Part shown: one piece after another, positions 16,471-24,719 of the stretch
How the letters are laid out: the number at the start of each line of letters is the position of its first letter
How positions within the stretch are numbered: the stretch's first letter is position 1
Origin: Verrucomicrobiia bacterium
GTDB taxonomy: Bacteria; Verrucomicrobiota; Verrucomicrobiia; Verrucomicrobiales; DEV007
Assembly: GCA_030427505.1 (NCBI GenBank)
Contig: JAUICH010000003.1
Location: 62,001-126,000 of the forward strand
Length of the DNA: 64,000 nt
Reading direction: 5' to 3'
Program-made: the position numbers and the translations under genes
The notes under the pieces: generated by a model
Database searches by the model: none
Told to the model about the DNA's origin: nothing
The model's input: the letters and a program-made list of their open reading frames with translations, nothing else

Positions 16471-16782
16471 GTGAAACAGAATACTTTCAAACGGCTGGGC
16501 TTCGCGCCGTTCGCCATCGGTGCGGCGAATTTCCTGACCTTCACCATCATCGCGGAGCGGCTCGGAGGCGATGCCGCGAACGGCAAAGAAGAAGCAGGCC
16601 ACTACTTCCTGGCAGAACACGGAAGCCTCACGGAAGTCAGCAAGTCGATTTTCGACTACAGCCGCTTCCATGCCTATTCCGTCTGGATCACCCATCGGTT
16701 GGCGATCATCGGCATTGTGGTCGGAGGTGCCATGGTTCAACGGGAAACTTTGGGGCGAAAGAGATCCCTTGGGTTTTCATGA
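16471..16782 (+). CDS. Small membrane-associated protein, unknown
   Basis: A 103-residue protein with a GTG start, 18 bases after the SUFU gene. Two hydrophobic stretches are visible: FAPFAIGAANFLTFTIIAERL near the N-terminus and WITHRLAIIGIVVGGAMV near residues 70-90. Between them lies a soluble loop of about 45 residues. I do not recognise the family. The stop codon overlaps the start of a 43-codon frame (ATGA), suggesting an operon running fxsA-SUFU-this gene. Confidence 0.55.
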   Translation: MKQNTFKRLGFAPFAIGAANFLTFTIIAERLGGDAANGKEEAGHYFLAEHGSLTEVSKSIFDYSRFHAYSVWITHRLAIIGIVVGGAMVQRETLGRKRSLGFS

Positions 16783-16910
16783 CACCTTTTAGATCAGGGG
16801 ATGAGGCCTCCATCCAGGCTGGGCTTGACGAATTGCTGCAAGAGTTCGATCTCTATTTTTCGATCACATCCGGTTCCGGCGATCCCTGGCCCTCCGCTGT
16901 GCGAGAATAG
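16779..16910 (+). CDS. Possible 43-residue protein, translationally coupled
   Basis: A 43-codon frame starting in the ATGA overlap of the preceding gene: a polar, acidic peptide (SGDEASIQAGLDELLQEFDLYF...) with one predicted amphipathic helix. Only the overlap and the position in the operon, 22 bases before the next gene, support it; there is no recognised family. Treat as tentative. Confidence 0.3.
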   Translation: MTPFRSGDEASIQAGLDELLQEFDLYFSITSGSGDPWPSAVRE

Positions 16911-16932
16911 CAAACCTGCTTAAGAATACGTC

Positions 16933-17451
16933 ATGCCTCAGTTCATCCATCTTACTGACCAGCGAACCGTTCCCAAGATCCGGAAGAACGGTATCACGGT
17001 CTATCGCGTGCGTGGCATCAGCCCGAAGGCCAGGGGAGTGTATGCCATGCCCGTCACGCCGAATCATTTTCTCACCCATCAGTGGTTGAGAGAATTAAAA
17101 CGCGCTGGAATACGCACCATCACGGCCATCCAGTTTCGCTTGGAAGACGACACGCCCGTTACCGTTGGCCGCTACGACATGGTGCACCTTGCCACCACAG
17201 CGGCTGAGGCGGTGCGGATTTTTCAAGAACACGAAACAGGACTGGGTCTGGAAGTCATCGTTGGCCAATCCATTCCACCGCGGTCCATCACTCGTATCTA
17301 CACACCGCCCCAAGTCGCCGGCTGGCGCTACTATCCAAACGCTCATGCCGACAAGAGAAAACCCTGCGGGTGCCGCTACTGCCAACGAGGCCAGATTAAT
17401 AACCGTAAACTTCGGGCCTCCTATGAAGCCGGGATCAAGTCCTCAGGCTGA
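16933..17451 (+). CDS. Conserved protein, possible ADP-ribosyltransferase fold with CxCxxC motif
   Basis: A 172-residue cytoplasmic protein of unknown function. The start MPQFIHLTDQRTVPKIRKNG resembles the first strand-helix of RNA 2-prime-phosphotransferase and DarT-like proteins, in which an H-x-T/S near the N-terminus binds NAD. Next come GVYAMPVT and HQWLRELKRAG, a GRYDMVHL segment and VAGWRYYPNAH, then a C-terminal PCGCRYCQRG, a CxCxxC motif that may bind metal. I infer an ADP-ribosyltransferase-like fold from these patterns only; no catalytic glutamate can be assigned. The gene ends the fxsA-SUFU cluster. Confidence 0.6.
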   Translation: MPQFIHLTDQRTVPKIRKNGITVYRVRGISPKARGVYAMPVTPNHFLTHQWLRELKRAGIRTITAIQFRLEDDTPVTVGRYDMVHLATTAAEAVRIFQEHETGLGLEVIVGQSIPPRSITRIYTPPQVAGWRYYPNAHADKRKPCGCRYCQRGQINNRKLRASYEAGIKSSG

Positions 17452-17503
17452 AAACTCGCTGTTCTGAGCCGGACGGGGAAATGAATGATCGATCCAAGCT
17501 CCG

Positions 17504-18910
17504 TTAGCGAGAGTCCAAGGCCAACCGTCCGTTTTCATAAGAGTAGCTGAGCCGGGAACCTCCCTGGCTGACGAGCGTGGTGGTCGTCTTTACCCGGATC
17601 CGCGAATTCTCGCTGGTTGCCAGCGGGGCGGGAGGCTCCGTGGTGGTCGTGATACTGGCGCTAGCCGGCCTGGAGGAGGGATAGACATCCGGTCCAGGAA
17701 ACGTGCAGTTCACAAACACACAGCCATCCGTGGCTATCAGCACACTTTCCGGGACCTCGCAGTTCACGAAGCGGCAGTTCTTGACCGTCATCCATTGGTC
17801 AGTGGATTCGCTGGATGCGTCTTCGCGATATTCAATGGGAACGAAGCGCACGTCATGGAAGGTGCAATCTTCCAGCTTCACTCCGAGCAGGTGCGTGTTC
17901 CATTCCGGGAGAAAAGATTTTGCGAACACACAATTCGAAAAGATCAGCTTTGCTGAAAACAGTTTAAACGTCCAGCCGCCCTCTTTTTCCACGGTACAAT
18001 CCTGGAAGAGACAGTCCTCCGCCGAAATGGTGCCACCCAGGTCGCACGTCAGTTTCACGTTGGAGAACACTTCTCGTTCCACCGTGAAGTTTCCCTGAAC
18101 GACAAAGATGCTGCCGTTCTGAAATACGCAGTTCGCCGGGGCGATCACTTCGCCTTCCACCTTCAGGTTGCCGTCCTTTCTGGGGGTACCCACGGTCACT
18201 TTGCGGCCATCCAGATCGTATAAGCCCGCTTTCAGTTGATGGCTGCCCTCAATGGTTTCCAAATCGTACATGGGTCCGTCTTTGATGACTTCGAGACTCG
18301 GGTACGCAGAGGAGAGGGGAGCGATATTCGAGGCGGCGGGTTCTTTGCTTTCAAGCAGACTTTGCCGGCTTTCGATCTCTGCTTTTGCCAGAAGGGCCTT
18401 ATCCAATAGACCGGCTTTGGTCAGGGCAACCTTGATGACCTCCAATGTGGGAAGTTCCTTTTCGGCCAAAGTTCTTAAGTCGGTGTTCTCTGAAGCTTCA
18501 ATCGAACCTAACTCGGTCGCCAGAATCTCGCGGGCCGAATCCAAAGCCGGAAACTCAAAGTCAGCTGCCCGGGAATTCTGACGGACATACTCGATTTCCT
18601 GCCTGACTTGGAGCAATGAATCCAAATCGCCACTCTCCTGGAGGCTTTGGGCGATCTTTTCGATGGCGCCCACGTACTTTTCCACTAGGTCCTTGCGCTG
18701 GTTGTCATACTTCTTGTGAATCTCGGATCGCTCCACTTCCGCGACAAACTGGAAGTCCTCCAACGTTTTTGCCGGATCTTTGCCGGAAACGGAGTCCGCG
18801 GCCAGGACCTCTCCACCACCTATTCCAGCGAATGCCAAGATGACCAGACAGAGGACCACCGGCAGGGTTCGGTACGCGTTTTCGTGACGCCCGGAAAGAA
18901 ACGATGCCAT
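17504..18910 (-). CDS. Secreted protein: GDLD-type coiled coil plus parallel beta-helix
   Basis: A 468-residue secreted protein. A signal peptide (about residues 15-38, VVLCLVILAFAGIGGGEVLAA) precedes a helical region of about 160 residues (YDNQRKDLVEKYVGAIEKIAQSLQESGDLDSLL...), a pattern common in Verrucomicrobiota and Planctomycetota secreted proteins. Residues about 235-420 are a repetitive beta-helix-like region rich in C/V/F repeats (NCVFQNGS, DCLFQDCTVE, NCVFAKSF, DCTFHDVRF, NCRFVNCEV, GCVFVNCTF). A low-complexity C-terminus follows. It may bind or modify surface glycans; no catalytic residues are recognised. It is single, convergent with the ADP-ribosyltransferase-like gene. Confidence 0.75.
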   Translation of the reverse strand: MASFLSGRHENAYRTLPVVLCLVILAFAGIGGGEVLAADSVSGKDPAKTLEDFQFVAEVERSEIHKKYDNQRKDLVEKYVGAIEKIAQSLQESGDLDSLLQVRQEIEYVRQNSRAADFEFPALDSAREILATELGSIEASENTDLRTLAEKELPTLEVIKVALTKAGLLDKALLAKAEIESRQSLLESKEPAASNIAPLSSAYPSLEVIKDGPMYDLETIEGSHQLKAGLYDLDGRKVTVGTPRKDGNLKVEGEVIAPANCVFQNGSIFVVQGNFTVEREVFSNVKLTCDLGGTISAEDCLFQDCTVEKEGGWTFKLFSAKLIFSNCVFAKSFLPEWNTHLLGVKLEDCTFHDVRFVPIEYREDASSESTDQWMTVKNCRFVNCEVPESVLIATDGCVFVNCTFPGPDVYPSSRPASASITTTTEPPAPLATSENSRIRVKTTTTLVSQGGSRLSYSYENGRLALDSR

Positions 18911-19283
18911 GAGGGAAGAGATTCTAAGTTACTCGGCCATACTGGATATCCGAGGCTGGTGAGTCAAGCGGTCAAGCACCGGGGACCGCCGTCTCTTCAA
19001 AGGCATTCTGTCATGCCCGCTCTGGCTGGAGAATTGGGGCCCGTTTTTCGCCCCGCCACGCTGCCGCTCCCGCCGTGATGATTCGATCATCTTTTATCGC
19101 GGCGCCTTGCGGGCGCGAAAAAATGCCCTCTAACGCCGCCCCGCCTTTTACTGAACCAGCCCTAACCCAAGGGGCGAAAACTTTCCCGGTAAGTTTGCTG
19201 GGGTGATCCGCGACAGTGTGGGGCAAAACCGGAATCTCGAGGAGAAAAGCCGGGCTGTTTCCGAACTATCCGCCAGCTAATCA
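18911..19283. other. Gene-free intergenic region, 373 bases
   Basis: Between divergent genes. I see no open frame that I would trust and no clear hairpin terminator; a GC-rich stem (about 19097-19118) followed by an A-run on the plus strand is not a terminator in either direction. Likely holds the divergent promoters. Confidence 0.5.
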
Positions 19284-19685
19284 ATGCCCATGAAGCCAAC
19301 TGTTATCCTAAGCTGGGTTCTCCAGCTAGTCGTGGCCGTCATTCTCGGTCAGACTCTGTTTTTCAAGTTCTCTGGCGCTGAGGAGTCTGTAGAGCTATTC
19401 ACGGCGTTGGGACTGGAGCCATACGGGCGTATCGGAATAGGGATACTTGAACTCATCACGGTCGTCTTGGTCCTGATTCCCCGCACGGTTCCCTACGGAG
19501 CCATACTGGCCCTGGGAACCATGAGTGGTGCTTTGTTCAGCCATCTCATCAAGCTGGGGTTTGCCGGGGACTTGGGAGTTCTCGCCGTCATGGCGGCGGT
19601 GGCGGGGATCGCCAGCGCTACTCTCATCCTGCTGCACCGGGAACGGTTGCCAGTGCTGAAAGGGCTGTTCGCGGAAGATAAATAG
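19284..19685 (+). CDS. DoxX-like small integral membrane protein
   Basis: A 133-residue protein with four membrane helices (about 8-28, 46-66, 72-92, 98-118), as in DoxX/DUF4281-type proteins: QTLFFKFSGAEESVELFTALGLEP and RIGIGILELITVVLVLIPRT are typical. DoxX relatives are linked to terminal oxidases or quinone chemistry in some bacteria, but function here is not evident. It stands alone, convergent with purT, with an ATG start (an in-frame second ATG lies two codons later). Confidence 0.75.
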   Translation: MPMKPTVILSWVLQLVVAVILGQTLFFKFSGAEESVELFTALGLEPYGRIGIGILELITVVLVLIPRTVPYGAILALGTMSGALFSHLIKLGFAGDLGVLAVMAAVAGIASATLILLHRERLPVLKGLFAEDK

Positions 19686-19792
19686 ACGGTTCGCCGGCCA
19701 GTCAGTTCCTTCAATTGATGGCTGGTTTGGAAGGAGAAAAGCTGGCCAGAACTTTGGCGCAACAATCGTGCTTATTTCATGAGAAATGCAGG

Positions 19793-20977
19793 CTAGAGAC
19801 TGATGCTGACCCCATCCGCCGCCCGCTTCGCTTTGACTCGGGCCTCGTCGATGGATTCGCCCCGGGCGACGGCCACGCCCATGCGGCGTTTTCCTTTAAC
19901 GCGGGGCTTTCCAAAGAGCCGCAACTGCGTGTCCGGTTCCGCCAAGGCGGCCTCCAGGTTGCCGAAAGTGACACTCTCCGACTGGCCTTCCACCAGGATA
20001 ACGGCGGACGCGGAAGGGCCGTGCTGATGAATGTTCGGAATCGGCAAGCCCAGGATGGCGCGGGCGTGCAGCGCGAACTGGGAGAGGTCCTGGCTGATCA
20101 TGGTGACCATGCCGGTGTCGTGCGGGCGGGGGGAGACTTCGCTGAACCACACGTCGTCTCCCTTGACGAAAAGCTCCACGCCGAAAATGCCGCGTCCGCC
20201 CAGGCTGTCCGTGATTCGCTTGGCGTAGTCGCGAGCCTTTTCCAGGGCGGCTTCGCTCATGGGCTGGGGCTGCCAGCTTTCCACGTAGTCTCCGGACACC
20301 TGCCGGTGACCGATGGGCAGGCAGAAGCTGGTGCCGCCCGCGTGGCGGACGGTCAGTAGGGTGATTTCGTAGTCGAAATCCACGAAACCTTCCACGATGA
20401 CTTTGCCCTTTCCGGCGCGGCCGCCTTCCTGGGCGTATTGCCAGGCGGGACCGATCTCGTCTTCGGTCCGGATCAGGCTCTGACCTTTCCCGGAGGAACT
20501 CATGATGGGCTTAACCACGCAGGGCAGGCCGAGATCCGCGATGGCGGCGCGGTAGTCCTCTTCGCTGCCGGCAAAGTGGTAGGGTGAGGTTTGCAGGCCC
20601 AGTTCCTCTGCGGCGAGGCGGCGAATGCCTTCGCGGTTCATGGTGAGTTGGGTGGCGCGGGCGGTGGGGATGATGGTGGCAACGCCTTCAGCCTCCAACT
20701 CGGCCAGGATGGCGGTGGCAATGGCTTCGACCTCTGGGACCACCAGGTGAGGCTTCTCTTTCTCGATCACGGCCCGCAGAGCGGCGCCATCCAGCATGGA
20801 AACGACATGGGCGCGGTCCGCCACCTGCATGGCGGGCGCATTGGCGTAGGCATCCACCGCGATGACTTCCACGCCGAGCCGCTGAAGTTCGATGACCACT
20901 TCCTTGCCGAGTTCTCCCGAGCCGCAGAGCAGGACGCGGGTAGCGGTTTCCGTAAACGGGGTGCCGATGCTTGCCAT
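19793..20977 (-). CDS. purT: Formate-dependent phosphoribosylglycinamide formyltransferase (PurT)
   Basis: A 394-residue ATP-grasp enzyme that makes formyl-GAR from GAR, formate and ATP in purine synthesis, an alternative to folate-dependent PurN. Motifs: [20 protein letters not shown] at the N-terminus, [46 protein letters not shown] in the ATP-grasp domain, [17 protein letters not shown] and [15 protein letters not shown]. Length matches the family. The next two genes downstream (MpaA-like and SMUG1-like) lie upstream in the map on the same strand and may share its transcription in the order SMUG1-MpaA-PurT, with short gaps. Confidence 0.95.
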   Translation of the reverse strand: MASIGTPFTETATRVLLCGSGELGKEVVIELQRLGVEVIAVDAYANAPAMQVADRAHVVSMLDGAALRAVIEKEKPHLVVPEVEAIATAILAELEAEGVATIIPTARATQLTMNREGIRRLAAEELGLQTSPYHFAGSEEDYRAAIADLGLPCVVKPIMSSSGKGQSLIRTEDEIGPAWQYAQEGGRAGKGKVIVEGFVDFDYEITLLTVRHAGGTSFCLPIGHRQVSGDYVESWQPQPMSEAALEKARDYAKRITDSLGGRGIFGVELFVKGDDVWFSEVSPRPHDTGMVTMISQDLSQFALHARAILGLPIPNIHQHGPSASAVILVEGQSESVTFGNLEAALAEPDTQLRLFGKPRVKGKRRMGVAVARGESIDEARVKAKRAADGVSISL

Positions 20978-21006
20978 ATGCGCCCAAGGGTGGCGAATTC
21001 AGCGCC

Positions 21007-21720
21007 TCAGGCAAGCTGAAACGGGTCTTCCGCGGCAAGAAGCTCCACCAGCAATTCGGTATGAACGCGGGTCAGTTCTTCCACGGACTGGCGGGGCAAC
21101 TCGTAGGTGATGACGGGTAAATCGTGTTCCGCCGCCCAAGTGCCAAAGGAACCCGGCGTGGGATAGCCGACGTCCGCCACCAGGGGTAGGCCGGTGCGGC
21201 TGGCGAGCCAGCGGGCGAGGGGTGTCTCAAGCGGATCGTCCATACAGCCGAGTGGAGCGTGGAGGGCGATTGCCTGCTCAGGTTGAAGTCGCTTGATGAG
21301 GGCCAGCAGGGCCTGGGTCTCTGGCTCGGAACCCGGCGAGGAGCCGGTCCCGATGGTCAAGCGGGGGCTACCTTCTTCGAATAACCAGCGATACGGCACG
21401 GGCTCCGGCTGCCAGTCCGCCGTGGGAAAATTCCGGTTCAGATCCACGCCATTGGCATTGCCGCGGGTGCCGTGCAGGATGCCGTCGGGGTTGGCGGCCA
21501 GAATCACGGAACAGGCCGGTGAGGGCTTTGTCAGGGCGCGCAGGGCCCGGGACAGGACCACGGTGGTTTCCGGTTCTTCCCCATGTATGCCCGCAAAGAT
21601 GAGCAGGCGGGTCTTGCTGGCGGCGGGCCAGATCTCCAGCGGTCGCCCCAGGGCTGATTGCCCGTAGGTTTCGGGCTTGAGAAGCAGCGCGGCGCGTTCG
21701 GAGATGGGTCGGGGAGTCAT
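21007..21720 (-). CDS. M14-family murein peptide amidase (MpaA-like)
   Basis: A 237-residue zinc carboxypeptidase of the MpaA type, which cleaves the bond between gamma-D-glutamate and meso-diaminopimelate in murein tripeptide during cell-wall recycling. Zinc ligands and active-site elements: GIHGEEPET (His and Glu), RGNANGVDLNRNFP (Arg and Asn), ALHAPLGCMDD (second His) and ITYELPRQSV, whose Glu is the base. It has no signal peptide, so it is cytoplasmic. Positioned between the SMUG1-like and purT genes on the same strand. Confidence 0.85.
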   Translation of the reverse strand: MTPRPISERAALLLKPETYGQSALGRPLEIWPAASKTRLLIFAGIHGEEPETTVVLSRALRALTKPSPACSVILAANPDGILHGTRGNANGVDLNRNFPTADWQPEPVPYRWLFEEGSPRLTIGTGSSPGSEPETQALLALIKRLQPEQAIALHAPLGCMDDPLETPLARWLASRTGLPLVADVGYPTPGSFGTWAAEHDLPVITYELPRQSVEELTRVHTELLVELLAAEDPFQLA

Positions 21721-21742
21721 GCGGCTGGCGGATCGGAAAACT

Positions 21743-22474
21743 CTACCACACGCCCAGAGCTTCCATTTGCCGCGTGGCCTGCTCCGCCCAGCCCCGGTTG
21801 GCCGCCGGACTGGCCGGACTGGGGTGCAGGATGCGCCCGGTCTTGATCGAATCCGTCAGCCCTTCCGCTTTCAGAACGCGCAGAATACAGCCTTCCGCAA
21901 AGCCACCCACGCCCAGCGCCCATTCGGGCTGCAAGATTCTCAGACACTCCGCCAGGTGCCGGTCGCAAGCGGTATTGACGGCTTCCATTTCGCTGGCGGG
22001 AATCTTGTCCGGTGTACGATTGCGGGCGCTTTCTTCCATGAAGACCAGCGGGCAATAGTTCAGCACAAAGTGATCTTTGAAAAACGCTTCCGCCGGGCCG
22101 AAACGCTCCGCGAACAGACCCCACAGCCGCCGTCCGCTCACTTCGGACTTGGCGCAGGCGAAACCCTCGATCGGGCGCTTCGGGTGTTCGTTGGACGGCT
22201 TCTCCACCGGAGCTTCAATGCCCATCCAGTCCCGCACCGCCGGGATCTCCCCAAAGGGCACGCCCGTCTGCGCCATGCCCCAGGGGCCCGGGTTCATTCC
22301 TAACAGAACCACCTTCTTCGGCGCGCCGCCGTAGGTTTCCAGATACTGCCGGTGCGGCTCCCACGCGTAAGAGAGCGGGTTGTAAACGTGCGTGGTGGGG
22401 GGAGAGAAGGAAAGGGCATCCACCGCTTTATTCAGTGTCCTGGCGGCAGTGACTAGATCAGAAGTGATGGACAT
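21743..22474 (-). CDS. SMUG1-like single-strand-selective uracil-DNA glycosylase
   Basis: A 243-residue family 3 uracil-DNA glycosylase that removes uracil and hydroxymethyluracil from DNA to begin base-excision repair. The family motif is VVLLGMNPGPWGMAQTGVPF with Asn in GMNPGP acting as the catalytic residue, and the second motif is HPSPASPAANRGW, which intercalates in DNA. KVVLLGMNP and FVLNYCPLVFMEE flank a core of typical length. Bacterial SMUG1-type enzymes are sporadic and occur in Proteobacteria, Planctomycetes and Verrucomicrobia. Confidence 0.92.
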   Translation of the reverse strand: MSITSDLVTAARTLNKAVDALSFSPPTTHVYNPLSYAWEPHRQYLETYGGAPKKVVLLGMNPGPWGMAQTGVPFGEIPAVRDWMGIEAPVEKPSNEHPKRPIEGFACAKSEVSGRRLWGLFAERFGPAEAFFKDHFVLNYCPLVFMEESARNRTPDKIPASEMEAVNTACDRHLAECLRILQPEWALGVGGFAEGCILRVLKAEGLTDSIKTGRILHPSPASPAANRGWAEQATRQMEALGVW

Positions 22475-22521
22475 GTTAGGGAGTCATTGATTGGTCAAAA
22501 AAGAGCGGGGGAATCTCTATC

Positions 22522-22830
22522 TCATTTAGTCTTTCTGTAGTCACCGAGATGCTTTGGAAAATCCATGGCCCCGTGAAGTATGCGGGCAATTTCCAATGTT
22601 GTTCGATCCTGGCGGAACAAGATGACGTGTTTACCTTGTGAGGCAATCTGGCACTCTGGAAACAGATCCCGCCGATATCGCCATCGTTTTGGATCCGAGA
22701 GGATCTCTTCACATTTTTCCCAAAGCTCGGCAACGTATCGCTCCGCTTGCTCTTCTCCCCAGCGATAGGCTGTGTAGGAATAAATGGATTGAAGATCAGA
22801 CCGGGCTGCTTTCGTAAAGACCAGAGTCAT
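22522..22830 (-). CDS. ParE/RelE-family toxin
   Basis: A 102-residue type II toxin of the ParE branch (MTLVFTKAARSDLQSIYSYTA; FRQDRTTLEIARILHGAMDF). ParE relatives inhibit DNA gyrase, whereas RelE cleaves mRNA; the sequence SIYSYTAYRWGEEQAERYV and the C-terminal ILHGAMDF look ParE-like. It overlaps the antitoxin gene by four bases (ATGA), as usual with the antitoxin first. No RelE-type catalytic basic cluster is obvious. The locus lies between the SMUG1-like and TMEM143-like genes. Confidence 0.88.
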   Translation of the reverse strand: MTLVFTKAARSDLQSIYSYTAYRWGEEQAERYVAELWEKCEEILSDPKRWRYRRDLFPECQIASQGKHVILFRQDRTTLEIARILHGAMDFPKHLGDYRKTK

Positions 22831-23066
22831 TCGTCACCTTTGGCGAGAGCCAGCAATTCTTCTTTTGAATGCACAAGATGAACTTCGCCGGCCTCCAATT
22901 GAGCAAAACCGATGGCGGCCTCCCGCTGCAACCACTGGTTCTCGCGGTCGCGCTCGTTCAAGAGGCGAAGCGCCTCGCGAATGACCTCGCTGGAATTGTT
23001 GTAGAGACCAGACTCAACCTTCTGCTTTACCATGGCTTCAAGTGCCGGAGTCAGAGAAACATGCAT
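22827..23066 (-). CDS. ParD-family antitoxin
   Basis: A 79-residue ribbon-helix-helix antitoxin (MHVSLTPALEAMVKQKVESG, YNNSSEVIREALRLLNERDR), the typical ParD architecture: an N-terminal DNA-binding beta strand and helices, then a C-terminal region that neutralises the toxin. It precedes the toxin with an ATGA overlap. A candidate operator palindrome lies just upstream. Confidence 0.88.
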   Translation of the reverse strand: MHVSLTPALEAMVKQKVESGLYNNSSEVIREALRLLNERDRENQWLQREAAIGFAQLEAGEVHLVHSKEELLALAKGDE

Positions 23067-23088
23067 GGTTGAAGTCTTGATCTGGGCT

Positions 23089-23107
23089 CAAAGATTGTCA
23101 ATCTTTG
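23089..23107 (-). promoter_or_regulatory. Candidate ParD operator palindrome
   Basis: CAAAGAT-TGTCA-ATCTTTG is a 7-bp inverted repeat located 23-41 bases upstream of the antitoxin start and just after the stop of the upstream gene. It lacks a following U-run, so an operator for ParD autoregulation is more likely than a terminator. Confidence 0.45.
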
Positions 23108-23108
23108 T

Positions 23109-24530
23109 CTAGCCTGCGATCCGGTTCGAGTAATCAAACACGTTGTCCCACAACTCGTCCAGGATGCGGCAGGAGTCCTCCAGCGAGGCGACGTGGAGAT
23201 GGCCGCTGTCGTCGATGTGGAGCAGGGGCAGGTCCTTTTCCCCGTGGGCGCCGGTGCCGCGCAGGTTTTGGAGAATGGCGATGGGGCCGTCGATGTCGAA
23301 GTCGATGATCCGTCCAAACTTGTCTGACATCCACTGTTCGATGGTCTGGTCCAGTTCTTCCTTGGTCAGGCCTTTGGTGGGAGAAACGAGCAGGTGATAG
23401 TAGACTAGGAGAATCTCTTTCGACTCCGCTTCTTCGGCCTGATCGATCAGGCGGTGAATCACGCTGTCGTTGGTCGCCAGATTGCGGAAGAAAAGTGTGT
23501 CCGCGACGTTCTTCTGGAACTGGATTTTCTTGTTCTTGAACTTGTCGAACTGTTTGAAAGCAAACCCGCCCAGGGTCACCACGACGGCGAGGATGGCGGC
23601 CAGCACGGGCATGAAGTTGGAAGCCGTCTCGCGGTTGACCCCCATTTTTTCCGCGGCCTGTGGGCCCATGGTGAAAAACAGAATGACTCCCACCAGGATG
23701 AGCAGCTTGGGCAGGGCTTTGGCGACAACCCCGATGGACGCCCCCACCGCCGGCACGCCGAAGAGCAGCCGGTCTTTCAGGGTCATTCCAACCTGGACGT
23801 TAGGGAAGAGCAACTCAATGTCGTGCTTGGGCACGTTCTTATACAGGTAGAGGTAAATCTTCCCCGGTTTGAAAGGCAGTTCCTCCTTCTTTTTCTTTCC
23901 CTTCTTACGCTGCTTCTTCTCTTCGAAGTACGCTTCGTCTTTGAACTGCAGGAGTAACGCGACCCGTTGCAGGATGTCGATTTCGGTTTCCACCTTCCGG
24001 AAGAATCGCTTCCGGGTGAGCGTCTCATACACGTCGCCCCGGTAAAAACCGACGATGTGCTCGTAGTCATCGAAATCCACGGTGGTCCGGACGTCGATGA
24101 GAGAGGACAGGTCCAGGGCTTCCTCAATCGCCGCGAAGGGGATCTCCCGGTAATTGCCTCGCTCTGCTAAGACCCGGAAGAGTTTGACCATCTCTTCGCT
24201 GGCTTCCGCGTCCGAGGGGCCGGTCCGTATCCCGGCGTCCAGCCACATGTCTGTATCCGGATTCTTGGGCGCGTAGGTAGCCTTTAGGGTCTCCTCCGTT
24301 TCGTGAAGGTCCTGGTGAAACCACGCGGTGAGAATCTTTCCAAAGTGGCGAAACGCCTCCCGGTCCGAATCCTTCAGGCGTTCGTCTTTAAGGCAAAGCT
24401 CCACCAAGTCGCGGCGGCGAATCGGGATGAACGATTCCGGATCGGGCGAATAGTGGGTATTTGGGGCCTCTTTCTTCGGGGAAGTAGAGACAGCTTCTTT
24501 AGTTTGTGTGTCGGATACGGCGGTCTTCAC
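23109..24530 (-). CDS. TMEM143/DUF3754-family membrane protein
   Basis: A 473-residue protein with a GTG start. The N-terminal third is a soluble region (FIPIRRRDLVELCLKDE, AFRHFGKILTAWFHQDLHETEE), the centre carries a basic stretch (KKQRKKGKKKKEE), then a DUF3754 core (KIYLYLYKNVPKHDIELLFPNV, MTLKDRLLFGVPAVGASIGV) and two membrane helices near LLILVGVILFFTMG and FMPVLAAILAVVVTLGGFAF. The C-terminal part has a soluble domain (LFFRNLATNDSVIHRLIDQAEE). Eukaryotic TMEM143 is mitochondrial and of unknown function. It stands upstream of the ParDE pair. Confidence 0.8.
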   Translation of the reverse strand: MKTAVSDTQTKEAVSTSPKKEAPNTHYSPDPESFIPIRRRDLVELCLKDERLKDSDREAFRHFGKILTAWFHQDLHETEETLKATYAPKNPDTDMWLDAGIRTGPSDAEASEEMVKLFRVLAERGNYREIPFAAIEEALDLSSLIDVRTTVDFDDYEHIVGFYRGDVYETLTRKRFFRKVETEIDILQRVALLLQFKDEAYFEEKKQRKKGKKKKEELPFKPGKIYLYLYKNVPKHDIELLFPNVQVGMTLKDRLLFGVPAVGASIGVVAKALPKLLILVGVILFFTMGPQAAEKMGVNRETASNFMPVLAAILAVVVTLGGFAFKQFDKFKNKKIQFQKNVADTLFFRNLATNDSVIHRLIDQAEEAESKEILLVYYHLLVSPTKGLTKEELDQTIEQWMSDKFGRIIDFDIDGPIAILQNLRGTGAHGEKDLPLLHIDDSGHLHVASLEDSCRILDELWDNVFDYSNRIAG

Positions 24531-24719
24531 GGAACGGTGGTGTCAAACGCGGTAAGAGAATTGGGATGAGAATGAAAGAAAGTAAAGGGTATCGGCAAGG
24601 CGGAAAGTAGATCTGGCGCGATTGAGGCGCCTTTTGCGGGCGGCAGCCGGTCCGGCGGGTCCTGACTTCCATCCCCAGGCGCTTCAGCCACAAGCCCCTT
24701 CGGAAGCTTGGGGAAGAAT

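Noticed and set aside
19097-19118. Possible terminator in the gene-free region after the beta-helix protein
   Set aside because: The stem is imperfect and is followed by A residues on the plus strand and a non-T stretch on the minus strand.
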